From NCBI GenBank assembly GCA_964059195.1, contig CAXKWD010000002.1:169824559-169888558 (forward strand): DNA of 64,000 nucleotides. Reading direction: 5' to 3'. Origin of the DNA: Ectobius pallidus. Lineage: Eukaryota > Arthropoda > Insecta > Blattodea > Ectobiidae. The notes under the pieces were generated by a model that saw only the letters and a program-made list of their open reading frames with translations, was not told where the DNA came from and searched no databases. The translations under genes and the position numbers were made by a program. Shown piece after piece: positions 11,676 to 22,759 of the stretch; the stretch's first letter is position 1; the number at the start of each line of letters is the position of its first letter.

Positions 11676-13240
11676 AAACTCCATTGAAATTTCAGGATTT
11701 CGTAATGTATCTCTCAAGTCCTCATCAGGAACCTGAATCCTACAGTGAAGCAATGAGATCAGATCAGCAGGACCACTGGAAGGAAGCCATGAGTTGTGAG
11801 ATGAAAGCTCTTGAAGAAAAAAAAAAACTTGGGAGCTAGTTGATCTGACTCCAGGAGAAAGGGCCATTTCAAACAAATGGGTATACTGAGTCAAAACAAA
11901 CTCTCATGGATCGGTCGATAAATACAAGGCTAGATTGGTAATCAAATGCTATTCACAGCAAAAAGGAATAGACTACAATCAAACCTTCAGTCCAGTGGCC
12001 AGGACATCAACCATTCGAACGTTACTCATCGTTGCTGCAAATGAAAAAATGAAGTTAGCTCAGATCGATTATCTACTGCATTTCTCTATGGTGACACATG
12101 GTGATACATGCAACAGCCTGAAGGACATGGTGATGGATCTGCCAGGGTATGTCGCCTGAAGCAAGCACCTTGATGCTGGAATGAGAAGTTCAGCAATTAC
12201 ATCATCAACCTAGGATTTCAACGAAGTGAAGGAGATACCTGTCTTTTTGTGAGACAAACAGGACAAAGAAAGATGTTCTCTGTTTTCTAAGTTGTCGATG
12301 GACTAATCATAGCTGAGGATGAACAGGAACTTCAGAAATTTATCGACGATCTGAGATGAGAGTTCAAAATCACCTTGAAGCAGGCATCGTACTTCCTAGG
12401 ATTGGAGATCATCTGAGGAGAAGATGGTTCTATTTGTGTAAGCCAGAGTCACTACACAGAAGCCATACTGGAGAAATGCAACATGAGCAGTTGCAAGGCT
12501 ATGACTACTCCAATCACCAAGGACAATGAAGCAGAAGAAAGTCCTCTAAATTCTGTATTTCTTTACAGACAAGCCAATGGAGCACTCATGTTCCTCATGT
12601 GCGGTACACAACCAGACATTGTGTATGCAGTCAGCGTGGCTTCAAAGAACCTTGTTAAACCAACAGAACGAGATTTACTCAAGAGTGAAGATGATCCTGT
12701 GATATTTGAGAGGCACGACGGATCATGGACTGGTCTATAAAGCCAACCTGAGAAGGGGTTTTTTTTTACTGTTTCAGTGATGCAGATAATGGTGGTGACT
12801 CTAGTACAGGACGCTCAACCACAGGGGTGCTGTGCCTATACTCTGGAGCACCTATCTCGTGGATGAGCCAGAGGCAAGCCTCTGTTGCCATATCCACAAC
12901 TGAAGCTGAAATTGTGGCTGCTAGTGAGGCTGAAAGAGAGATCATCTGGATCAAGAGGCTTCTGATCGAACTGGACCAGTTGAAGTCAACACCAAGTCTA
13001 CAAGTTGACAATGAAGCAGCCATCCGGCTGGCACAAAATCCTGAGTTTCATTGAAGAACAAAACACATACGCATCAGACACTTCTTTGTTTGCGAATTGG
13101 TCATAGCTGGAGAAATTCACATTTCAAAAGTTGACACTGAAAATCAGCTCACGGATATTTTGACAAAACCATTGCTTTCAATTTGTTTTCGAAAATTGTG
13201 CAATGATATGGGAATTTGCAAGTTATTAAATAAGGGCGAG
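11676..13240 (+). pseudogene. copia reverse transcriptase and RNase H
   Basis: RT pieces are readable in several frames: KARLVIKCYSQQKGIDY and QTFSPVARTSTIRTLL (about 11925-12030), a decayed YVDD region near 12290-12310 read as VVDGLIIAED, and SVFLYRQANGALMFL. RNase H is clear from 12780 (STGRSTTGVLCLYSG, SWMSQRQASVAISTTEAE, VDNEAAIRLAQNP), then KHIRIRHFFV and DILTKPL near the end. At least six stops or frame breaks. The reading ends at the start of the 3' LTR. Confidence 0.88.
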
Positions 13241-13517
13241 TGTTGATGCTGTTACCAACTTTTTATTATTTAATAACTATGTTGTCTTGCCTGTTTAACA
13301 TTTTAATAACATAACTTGTGTTTCTGTTCGCCCTGCGATGTGTGTCTGTTTAGCTATGGCTCTGCTTTTGTTTTGGAACACCCACGCCACCACACAGTAA
13401 AACTTATAACCTAGCAGTAACCATCTTGTTCTTGCAAGTTTGTAACTAATCAGTGATGCTAACTAAACCAAAGGACGCTACTACAGAATACGTTTATTTT
13501 ATTGAATATTACCAACA
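13241..13517 (+). repeat. 3' LTR of the copia element
   Basis: Starts TGTTGATG after the purine-rich AATAAGGGCGAG (probable polypurine tract) and ends ACCAACA. Followed by the target duplication GTTAC. Confidence 0.93.
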
Positions 13518-13522
13518 GTTAC

Positions 13523-15640
13523 CATGACAACTTTACAGGCCTAGTACAGTAAAATTACTTTACCGTACTAGTACGATAAAGGGCTACTTTCCGATGTGTT
13601 AGCAGTCTGAAAAACAGCCACTTTGCAGAGCGTGTACTAAAAAAAATATTTAATTCATTGCGAGTTTTCATAGGTAATCCCATGAGAGATTATGAGTTTA
13701 TCGATATATTTGTGAGATCAAAGTTTGAGCAAATTTATTTGATGAAACTCGTAATCTCGAATAAGATTTATTAAGATTATTCTAAGAATAAAATGTAACG
13801 GATTTTGTAAATAATCGTTATTTTCTTACTTTGTTGTCAATAATCGATTTGATGACTCGATCCAAGTTCCCAATGCTACCAATAATGCACATCACATGAT
13901 GGAGGGCAACGTGGTAGTTGCTCACATCAAAATGCTATAAATGCACAAGAACTGGCTTGCACCGAATCGAAATTGTGTTTTTAATCAATGGACATTTATA
14001 TTGTTTCAATTTCCAAACAAGTTATGTTGAATAAAATAATGTGTTCTTGTGCTGCTCAATGGCAGCATATGACATATTAATCACTGCATGTTGATGCCTT
14101 ACGTGTCCAATAATGAGCTGACATTTTATCAGATAAAATCATATTCTCATATTAATAGCAAGCATTTTATAAGATAAACAATCATATCCGAGGAATTGCT
14201 AAACATTATTGGTCAATATCAACATGCTGCATATGAGTGGAATAGTCTCTATAATTTACTTTTTTCTGTACTAGCTTTTAACTCGTATATGCGAGAAAGT
14301 TTGTGCAACATATTTTGCACCATTTATTTACTGCAGTATTACTATTATGTCACCTCTATCTGTTCTGTTTAGAATCTGAATACAAAGGAAATCTAAGAAG
14401 TTGGATACATTGATGTCTCTAATCACATTTTGGACTGATTGCAGAAATGATCATTTAAACTAGCACAATACTGTATACAGTGAACTGTGTATTATGAATT
14501 AATGAGCTTGAAATATCTTCTTACCACAATATAATTATGCAAATGGACCTACTGCATTTTGAATCTCTACTCTTCCTCATAATAATGCGAACCAATATAA
14601 CACTAAACTGTATCCATTATTCAATTTTGCATAATTGCTGTTTTAAATGAAAAGAATCAAGTTTTTGTTAGCTAATTTCAAAGTAAAAGTTCATGCTCAA
14701 GGTTAAAGCCAAGCGACGCTACAAACAAGGCTTGTATAAATGATTTCTCTATTATGACATGTCCCATATCATTTTTGTAATGACCAAGTCGACGAAATAA
14801 ACAATAAACAATAAACCTTTCAAGTTGACTGCAGATAAAAGATGACGATTAAAGTTAATTATGACATTTTGAGTACAGAATATTCTGAAGGGCATGGGTG
14901 CTTTCATGTTCAAATTTTAATTTACATTTTTTGTAAAGTTAAATGTATGTTGGAAACTTTAGATCTGGGTAAGAATATTTTCCATATTTAATAATTTTTA
15001 GATGAGGGAACACAGTACGAGTATATGAGTGTAGCACATTTACATCAATCCCTCCTCTTTTCTCTGTCTCACTGTAACCTGTCAGAAAGGAATGTCACAT
15101 CATTGATTCAAATGCTACTTAAGACTCTGAAGGCAAATATTTAGTTTATTTATTAACCTTTTATAGATTGGTATCTATAAACTTCAATTAATATTGATCT
15201 ATTGTTATTGATCATGCATAATAGTGATGGTAGCCACAATGAAAGTCATGTCGTTAAACAGGGGACGTGTCCCCTCCAATTACTTTTTGTTTCTTCTGCA
15301 ATTGTAAATATAATACATTTTGGATAAGTAAGAATATAACAATGAAACAAACACCTTAATGCTGTAATATGCCTAGGCATATTCTCATCTATCAGATCAG
15401 TCAGATCAGTTCTAGATTCTTATTAATTTTTAATTTGACCGGCTTGTGCCCTGTTACACTAGCTGATGCATAAGTCTGAGTTAGCAACTCGGCATCACAA
15501 AGTAATAAGAAAATCAATGACATTGTTCATATAAATATTATTGCATTGCAAGCTATTGTTGGGTTGAAATCCCTTGGCAGTTTCATTCTGCTCAACAAAG
15601 CAGTTTGAACGCCTCGCATTCTATCAATAATGTTCAGAAG
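13523..15640. other. AT-rich non-coding stretch with one weak foldback
   Basis: No coding frame that I can support. An imperfect inverted repeat pairs GCATGTTGAT and CCAATAATG around 14080-14115 with CATTATTGG and ATCAACATGC around 14205-14235, and between them lie two near-identical direct units (CATTTTATCAGATAAAATCA and CATTTTATAAGATAAACAAT). This may be a decayed MITE of about 170 bp. Otherwise nothing seen. Confidence 0.45.
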
Positions 15641-15649
15641 CAAGTGCTC

Positions 15650-15738
15650 AAAAAAAAAAAAATAAATAAATAAATAAAATAAAAAATAAAAAAAAATAAA
15701 AAAAAATAATAATAATAATAATAATAATAAAAAATAAA
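15650..15738 (+). repeat. A-rich low-complexity run
   Basis: A12 followed by (AAAT)n and (AAT)n. It looks like the expanded 3' tail of a retroposed element, but no element body is recognisable upstream. Confidence 0.7.
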
Positions 15739-16474
15739 GTTTAGAGAATACTATGGAATTGAAAGCTGTAGGTCCTTTTGAGTCAATAACAGGCAAGATT
15801 AGTGATTCTCCATCTCCAGATGAATTCCTTCAGCCTTACCAACCTACAGTGTTATCAAACAGTTTCCCAAGTTCAAGAGTTAAAGAAGTAATCATCTGAA
15901 AATCCAAACAAGCTGATATGAAGCCTTCAAGTGGTATGTTCCCCAACAGTCTACAGTTAGCGATGTTGATGGTCGTGACAAGTAATTGGAACAGGAAACA
16001 GATCAAAGTGGCTATGAACTTTGCCAGTTTTTATCAGTTTAAAATAATTTACTCTCCTGTAAACAGTAGCAGTAATAACATAATTGATGCAAATAGAAAA
16101 TTATGCAATTGTATAATGTTTTCTTCTATAGCCTATCTGAGATACAAATTCATTTGTAATAATTTAATTTTGTATTCCTTCTTTTTTTCTTTGATGAATC
16201 CTTTTCACAAAGTTTAAGAGGGATAAACTTTATTGATTAACACAAAATATTGGAGCACACTCACTACTTCATTACAACTTAACACTTACTCGCAACATGA
16301 TTTCAAGGGGACCTCCCCTCATCCTCAGCTATGTTCAAGTTTTCCAATTAGGACTCTTTCTCCCCTGGGATGTCAAAATTATGAAGCTAATTCCTGTTTT
16401 TCTACACATGGATCATCAAATCAGTTACTTCATTTTTATGTAGGCTATATAACCCTATGTTCTTTCCTTTTCTT

Positions 16475-16985
16475 GCCAAAGTTAGTATTGGTATTGGTAT
16501 TGGTATTGTCAGCAGAAATCCTTATTACTTCATCAGATATTTCATGTTTTTTGATAGTTTCAAAAATATGACCTACAAGTAGATCAGAGGTTTCTCTGGG
16601 CAGGTTAGCAAACTCTTGTATTTCAGTTTTGATACCACTTTCTGGAGAATAGTACTGGCACAACTTTTGCATCAATATGATTTGAAGAATCTATTGCTAA
16701 GCACTCCTAAGGCACTCAAGAGTTCTGTTTCTTGCAAAAGGTGCCAAAACAGTCCATAGACTGAAAAATGTGGCTATGTTTCACCGTGTAAAACAGCAAT
16801 GTTGGTTCTTGTGCAGCAAGGTCTTTTTCTTATTTTTAAAAATGATGTTAATTGCTGAATGGAACTTCTTGCAACCACAGCAGCTTTATGTTTCTTCATG
16901 CTTATGTGCTCCATGATATTGGCTGTGCCTCCATGACTGATGCTAAACTCAGTAGCAGAAACAATATTCAATTTTCCTTTAAAAA
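16475..16985 (-). pseudogene. hAT-superfamily transposase relic
   Basis: On the minus strand the upstream frame (about 16971-16774) has FSISHGGTANIMEHISMKKH, a BED-like zinc finger in which the Cys pair has decayed, and the second frame (16675-16475) has YYSPESGIKTEIQEF, LPRETSDLLVGHI and ISADNTNTN...FGKKRK, the conserved core of a hAT-like transposase group found in insects. The catalytic Asp is probably the one in ADN. About 100 bases between the two frames have shifted. The NTN motif is expanded by a hexanucleotide repeat (plus-strand GGTATT at 16483-16509). Confidence 0.6.
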
Positions 16986-16989
16986 GGGA

Positions 16990-17588
16990 AGTTGTTCTTT
17001 CAGAGATTCATGAAACACACATTTTTGATTAGGTATTTTAAAAGGAACAGCAATCAGAGATCCCAAGATAAATTCTCCTAATATCAATTTTCCTATTGTT
17101 GTGTCAAGATTTTAGACACTGAGACATTTGGTATCCCGGTAAAACTTTTCAGAACACCAGGTAACCCAACAAAACTGGGATCTATAACAATGAACCAAGA
17201 GCTAACTTGTTGAAAGGATAGCATAATAGGTTTCAAGTTAAAGTGGGGAAGCATGAACTGTCGTTATATTCCCTTATTAAGCAGATTACGAAAGAACAAG
17301 AAGATGTTAACTAAATGTTTCTAGATCTGGATGTGGGAGAAAAATAAGAGACAAAGAAAAGATTAATTTTAAAGAGTGAATATTGGATAATCATACATCG
17401 CAAGAGTATAGAGACTGTTATCACTTTTGAACTATTTAAGGACTTTATTTTATTTTGTAGTGAATTGTATGCTAGATGTTAAAATTATCCCAAATTACAA
17501 TAGATTTAAAGACTCAAATGCTCACTTATACAAAATTTGACCACAATGCATTATGGCTTCACATGTTCATTCTCAATGCAAAGTTCAA
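16990..17588. other. non-coding, nothing recognised
   Basis: AT-rich, no frame, no paired repeats that I can see. Confidence 0.5.
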
Positions 17589-17596
17589 GTCATGAT

Positions 17597-18626
17597 TAGA
17601 CTTCACTAAAACTGTTGTTTTAGGTACCTAAAATAGGCTCTAAAAATTGGAAAATTCGTTCTAAAAATAGTAAAATAGTCTCTTATAAAATCGTTAAGTT
17701 GCCAGTTTTCTGAAATATCTCAATTGCAATTGCAATTATATTTATTGAAGTCACCATTAATCAATAATCATGATAAAACACTGATATAGGCTGGAATGAT
17801 AATTCTTTCACAATGGCCGTGTGTAAGCTAAGATGGAAACTGACTGAAAAATTAATGCCATAGCCGGGATTTGAACCAGAATCTTTGGCTCTCCGTGCCG
17901 ATGCTCTTACCAACTAAGCTACCATGGCAACATGCCGGTACAACATTAAATTCTCGAACTGACTCACATATCCCAGTGAACCACCAGGCGTTCCCAATAT
18001 GAGATAACAACCCAGTGGCGATTTTCAACCTGTAAGTACTTTAAGACCCGGGCTTCATAGTAAACCACTAGTAGGTCACAGTTCCTCCTAGTCTAGAGTG
18101 GTACTGGAGTGGGAAGGAAACAATACTGCGGCAATCAGAATGGAAGTACAATCATACTGAAAACATTCGCCCAATTTACGAGACCAGTGTGGCTATTAGA
18201 ATAGAATAGAATAAAACTAGTTACCCTAATGTTAGAATCAAAGACACCGACAGTGAAAACCTAATCCCTGCACCCAGAAGCTATGCACGCTAGCATATTC
18301 AACATTTTGTATCCCTGAGTGATTCAGAGAATTACTTTTTTTTTTTTGTTTTTTTTGTTTTGTTACTGGATGTGGGAGTCGGGAGAAAAACACTTCATTT
18401 TCTTGGGAATTCCAAGGAATTTTACTACTGAAGACAAAGCATTCCTTACTATTTAACCACGTCACAAGCACAAAGGCAATATTAGGCTCTAACATAAAAA
18501 AAAGGCTGTTTTAGGTCCTATAAAAGTATCAGTTTTAGGCATAGTCACTTATGAAACATGCATATACAATTTGTCCATATATCACTTAAGGATTAAAATA
18601 GGCTTTTACCTAAAATTCGAAGTCTA
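17597..18626. mobile_element. hAT-type non-autonomous element with 8-bp target duplication
   Basis: Starts TAGACTTC and ends GAAGTCTA; both flanks carry GTCATGAT (17589-17596 and 18627-18634), a perfect 8-bp duplication as hAT transposases make. Subterminal words GTTTTAGGTACCTAAAATAGG on the left and the reverse of TTTTAGGTAAAAGCCTATTTTA on the right extend the similarity. No transposase frame. A tRNA-like SINE segment (17862-17930) and a T-rich run lie inside. Confidence 0.85.
17862..17930 (-). mobile_element. tRNA-derived SINE head
   Basis: Minus strand reads GGTAGCTTAGTTGGTAAGAG (A-box type) and GGTTCAAATCCCGGC (B box), spaced as in a tRNA. It lacks a clean cloverleaf acceptor stem and sits in repeat DNA, so I call it a SINE head, not a tRNA gene. 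Confidence 0.65.
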
Positions 18627-19204
18627 GTCATGATGCTTGCAAAAATGGACACATTGCATTTTGGCATACTCAAAACGGCAAAACGGCCATGAAGCATAAC
18701 TTGTGTTGTGGTTCTTTTAATATTTGACCACAACATTGTGGTAATGGCAAAACATCAGAATGCATTCTGGTCAATAGCTGATGTGATATAAAAATAAAAA
18801 TTCCAAAAATCACTTAAATAATTCTTCTTTAGGATTTGTGACAACATAGGTGAAAATTACAATTCTGTTATCAAACACTTTTCAAACGCAATATTATGAA
18901 TTTTAGTATTTTAAATTCTCATAATAATACATGAATCATAATAATATGTTATTACTCGAATTATCTAGGTTTTCGTTAATGCTCTAGTACCTTTTTAAAT
19001 TCATAGAGTCACTTTTATTATGTGTAGAAATATTTAAATATTTAGCCCTATGTTATACCCAGAAATTTCATAAACTGATTATAATAATAAATTAGTTAAA
19101 ATAATAAAACTCTCAGATAAAATATGTACCATAGCTCCTCAGTTGGTATAATGAGGCTCAGTGCACCCTGTTCCAGATTTCACTACCTCAAAAAAATCTG
19201 AGGA

Positions 19205-19262
19205 GGTACTGAGAATCGAACCTGAACTCACAGATCCATAGCTAGTCCATCAGACCATGCAG
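19205..19262 (-). mobile_element. tRNA-like SINE fragment
   Basis: Minus strand has TGGTCTGATGGACTAGC (A-box-like) and GGTTCGATTCTC (B box). The distance fits a tRNA-derived promoter but no cloverleaf closes. Immediately followed on the plus strand by a (TA)n(GA)n microsatellite. Confidence 0.5.
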
Positions 19263-19267
19263 AAGGC

Positions 19268-19315
<48 letters not shown>

Positions 19316-19316
19316 T

Positions 19317-19370
<54 letters not shown>
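19268..19370 (+). repeat. (TA)n-(GA)n compound microsatellite
   Basis: About 12 TA units then some 38 GA units with one GTTA interruption. Confidence 0.95.
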
Positions 19371-19375
<5 letters not shown>

Positions 19376-20260
19376 TCTATATTAATAAAAATGAATTACC
19401 AAATGGTTGTTGCCGCATCACTTGAGAACGGCTCGACCGATTTGGCTGATTCTTTTTTTGTTGTGTTCGTAATTGTCAGGAAAAGGTTTGTATGAAAGAA
19501 AATTTTTGGAAAATCCACGGAAAAAGCCGGAAATGTGAAATGAGGCACAGTTAGTGAGTTCTGCTGTCAATTGTTTACATAAAAAAGATTAAAAAATTGA
19601 AGTGTGACAAAAGAAGTGTGACATATTTACAGTTTGAGAGTTCCGCTTTCACATGTTTTCATAAACAAAAAACAAAAACAAAAAACAAAAAAAAGTGTGA
19701 GTCAACCATACCAGATCTATAGTCTGTATGTACGTATGTGACTATGTATGTTCCCTATACAATTCTACATTTCTTGACCAATTTGCATGAAATTTTGCAC
19801 AATACCCAGTTGAGCCCAGGAAGTAACGCGGTGCAGGCTTCTTCTCCGACAGCCGTGTACTGCGTGTTATCTAAACACAATCCGCAAGGAGCTATTTATC
19901 ACATTCAGTGCTATTGAGACGTAGGCATTCACGGTGTCCCCTGCAATTCTCCTCCGACTTCTTCTCCAACAGCCGTGTACTGCGGGTTATCTAAACACAA
20001 TCCGCAAGGCACTATTTACCATATTCAGTGCTGTTGAGATGTAAGTTGTATGTGAAATAATATAATTTATTTTTGTATTTTATTGAAGCTAAATTCTGGA
20101 GTTAAAAATGTAGGCCTAGTAGGCCTATACAATTATTGCAATTTGACCTGAATTTAGTTTAGAGAGAAAATCCACAAGGGATAGCAGCCCCAATTATAAG
20201 GAAAACCCTGACGGTTCAGCTTACTATTAAATCTGCACGACACACACACACAAATATGTA
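19376..20260 (+). mobile_element. Helitron 5' part, 3' end missing
   Basis: Begins A|TCTATATTAATAAAAATG and follows the next copy (20261) closely for about 430 bp, including GCCGCATCACTTGAGAACGG and GAAGTAACGCGGTG, then diverges. It contains a 119-120-bp tandem duplication (19838-19920 and 19960-20043, unit starting CTTCTTCTCC). No CTAG end is present before the second copy starts. Confidence 0.75.
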
Positions 20261-21418
20261 TCTATATTAATGAAAATGAATTTCCAAAATGTATGTTGCC
20301 GCATCACTTGAGAACGGCTTGACCGATTTGGCTGATTTCTTTTTTTGTTGTGTCCATAATTGTCAGGAGAAGATTTGTATGAAAGAAATTTTTTGGAAAA
20401 TCCACGGAAAAAGTCGGAAATGTGAAATGAGGCACAGTTAATTGTTTACATAAAAAAGATTAAAAAATTGAAGTGTGACAAAAGAAGTGTGACATATTCA
20501 CACTTTCAGAGTTCTGCTTTCACATGTTTTCATAACAAACAAAAAAGTGCGAGTCTTGTAACGAAGCCAAATCGAAAGTTTGTATGTATGTATGTGGCTA
20601 TGTACGTTTCCTATACAAATCTACATTTCTTGACCAATTTGCACGAAATTTTGCACATGTGCCCAGGTAAGCCCGGGAAGTAACGCGGTGAACACTAAAA
20701 TTCCAACAAATCACTCCTTCCCTTGACAATTTATGTAATTTCTGAAAATATTATACTGATAAGTGAAATACAATTCCGTTATCATGACAACAGTGCACTG
20801 TTTATAGTGTTCACATAGAGCTTTGGGAACTATATAATACTGGGCTTCAACAGATTCTGATGCTATCGATGTAATACATTGATGAAAATAATTAATGAAA
20901 AATGAAATCCACGAAAATAAAGCAATCACATAACTTTCTCTACCCTCAACATGGAAACTATCATTTTCTCACTTCACATTTTGATGTAGGATAGAATAAG
21001 CGGTCGTATTGCAGGGACGGCTTAAGTGTGTGCCAGTGAGTATGCTATATATATATATATTTGTTTAATTTAAGCTCCGAAACGGTTGTATGGTAACATG
21101 AGAGTGAGAAATAAAATTTTCCATAAAGGCAATACAATCTTATGTAATCGGAATTTATGTTTCTTCTTATTTCAACCCCTCCCAGGCACGGTGTGTAGAA
21201 GCAACGGAATGCAACATTTGACATCCTCTGTGAGCCATAAAAAGCTATATATACCGTTTTCTGAGGGAATAGTTTGAGTGTGGTAAGTCGTTCTTCCGCA
21301 AGTTCTATGTAGGCCTACATATTATACAAGGCCCTAGAGTTTGAAAATAGAAAGCCCTTCATAAGTTAATTTCAAATTACAAATAGAAACCCGGGCAACG
21401 CCGGGCCTTTTAAGCTAG
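20261..21418 (+). mobile_element. non-autonomous Helitron, both ends present
   Basis: Starts TCTATATTAATG after an A (20260) and ends CTAG before a T (21419), so it sits between A and T as Helitrons do. Twelve bases before the end is a CCCGG-loop-CCGGG hairpin (21390-21405), the usual 3' structure. No target duplication and no Rep/helicase frame; a mobilised short derivative of 1158 bp. Confidence 0.88.
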
Positions 21419-21560
21419 TTTATTATAAAAATGAAGCAGCTTGAATACACAAGTTGCCCTAAGACACAGCTTAACAATCAAGCCATGAAGGCCAATGGAT
21501 AACAATTCTAACACAATTTTTGTTTTTGTGTTAAGTAGACAAGTTAACTTAATCAAACAG

Positions 21561-22740
21561 TCAGTGCATGTTCCCAAAAATATGACGATGTATTATTCCA
21601 ACAGAATCGGATATTATAGTTTCTGCGATAGTTATCAGGTGGCTCTTATCTATTCCAAGTTGTTGTAGGAAGTCAGCTACAAACTGATAGATGGTACCCC
21701 GTGCTCCAAATAGAAGTCCTTGCATGATGTAATTGTGGTTTCCATATCTAGATGTATGTTTTTGCTGAAAGAATGGTATGCAGCTGTTGTAAATTGTTTT
21801 CTTCTCCTGGTCGACTTGTTTAGCTTGATCTATGTAATTATTTTCGTACCTCACAGTGGGGTCCAGGATGTAGGCCTTTTTATCGTGTTTTTTGAATACC
21901 ACTATATCTGCAAATCGACTGGGTCCCGCTTCATCAATAGCATGAACTTCTTCGAAACAGTCAAGTTCTTATCATGCAACAAATCAGTGAGGATAAGTTT
22001 GATCTTATGATGTCTTCAGGTAATAAGAAGAGAGTTGAATGGACAGGACCCGAGTACATGACTCGGTGTTTCAGTCTCCTTAACTCATCTTCTGCAAAGG
22101 GTTGTACCATCCAATCCTCCATTATTTCTTGGAACGCCTCTCAGATTTGCATAATTTACATTCATTTTCAACAAAGTTGTCCACTCAGAAGAAGTTAAAC
22201 TTAATCTAGTAGTCATGAAGTTATTCCCTGGTGGAAATTCAGAAAAGTGAACTACTCCAACTCCTTGCCATGGCATAGAAGACCATTCTTCAAAGGACAT
22301 TTGCCTAAGATGTTTACGAAGCATTTTTGGATTTTGAAATGCTTCAAAATTATTTGTTATTTTCAGGCGAGTAAGGCTTGTTTGAAGTTCTTCATCAAAA
22401 TTGAAACACCTTGTAAAACGTGGATTGTCACAGTATGATAGTTTATGAGCTATAGAAATATGTTGTAAAGGGGCTTCCCATTGACATTTAATCATCCAAG
22501 GCCTCTCAACTTGCGTGGAGCATATAACATCGCACTTGTCATTCAGTCAGGAAGACACATGATGTCTTTAGTAGTCCGTCTGATGATTATGTCAAGCCCA
22601 TCAAGAATGGCTCCTATGTTCTGTTTCTCTTTCACACAAAGACTATTCAACTGATAAAGCTGAAATTTTGCATGAACATAGTTTTTATCCTGGAAAGAAC
22701 AAAGGACTATAGCCATTTTGAAATGCTTCACAATTTCATG
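21561..22740 (-). pseudogene. R2-like LINE, C-terminal ORF with restriction-like endonuclease
   Basis: From the 5' side on the minus strand: a remnant of a spacer (IIIRRTTKDIMCLP), a segment with FEEWSSMPWQGVGVVHF and LTSSEWTTLLKMNVNYANLR, a broken CCHC knuckle region (SHVLGSCPFN...HH, about 22050-22000), and YILDPTVRYE...YNSCIPFF...GLLFGARGTI (about 21860-21690). This order, with a zinc knuckle followed by an endonuclease-like domain after the RT, matches R2/NeSL-type elements. In that family the PD-D type nuclease cuts the target DNA; here DPTVRYE is the region. Two frame changes; the RT itself is absent. Confidence 0.75.
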
Positions 22741-22759
22741 ATACTGACTGTTTAAATGG

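Larger units (their letters stand above)
8179..13517 (+). mobile_element. copia-type (Ty1/copia) LTR retrotransposon, complete but defective
   Basis: Two LTRs bound the element and both outer flanks carry the 5-bp target duplication GTTAC (8174-8178 and 13518-13522). LTRs begin TGTTGATG and end ACCAACA. Between them, in copia order, are gag with a zinc knuckle, protease, integrase, reverse transcriptase and RNase H. Integrase lying before reverse transcriptase separates this from Gypsy and BEL/Pao. Many stops and frameshifts show that the copy is dead. The 3' LTR is 277 bp; the 5' LTR is the same sequence interrupted by a 664-bp MITE, so the MITE arrived later. Confidence 0.93.

Noticed and set aside
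17862..17930. possible tRNA gene on the minus strand
   Set aside because: A and B boxes are there but no complete acceptor stem or standard anticodon loop can be closed; surrounded by transposon DNA, so called a SINE head.
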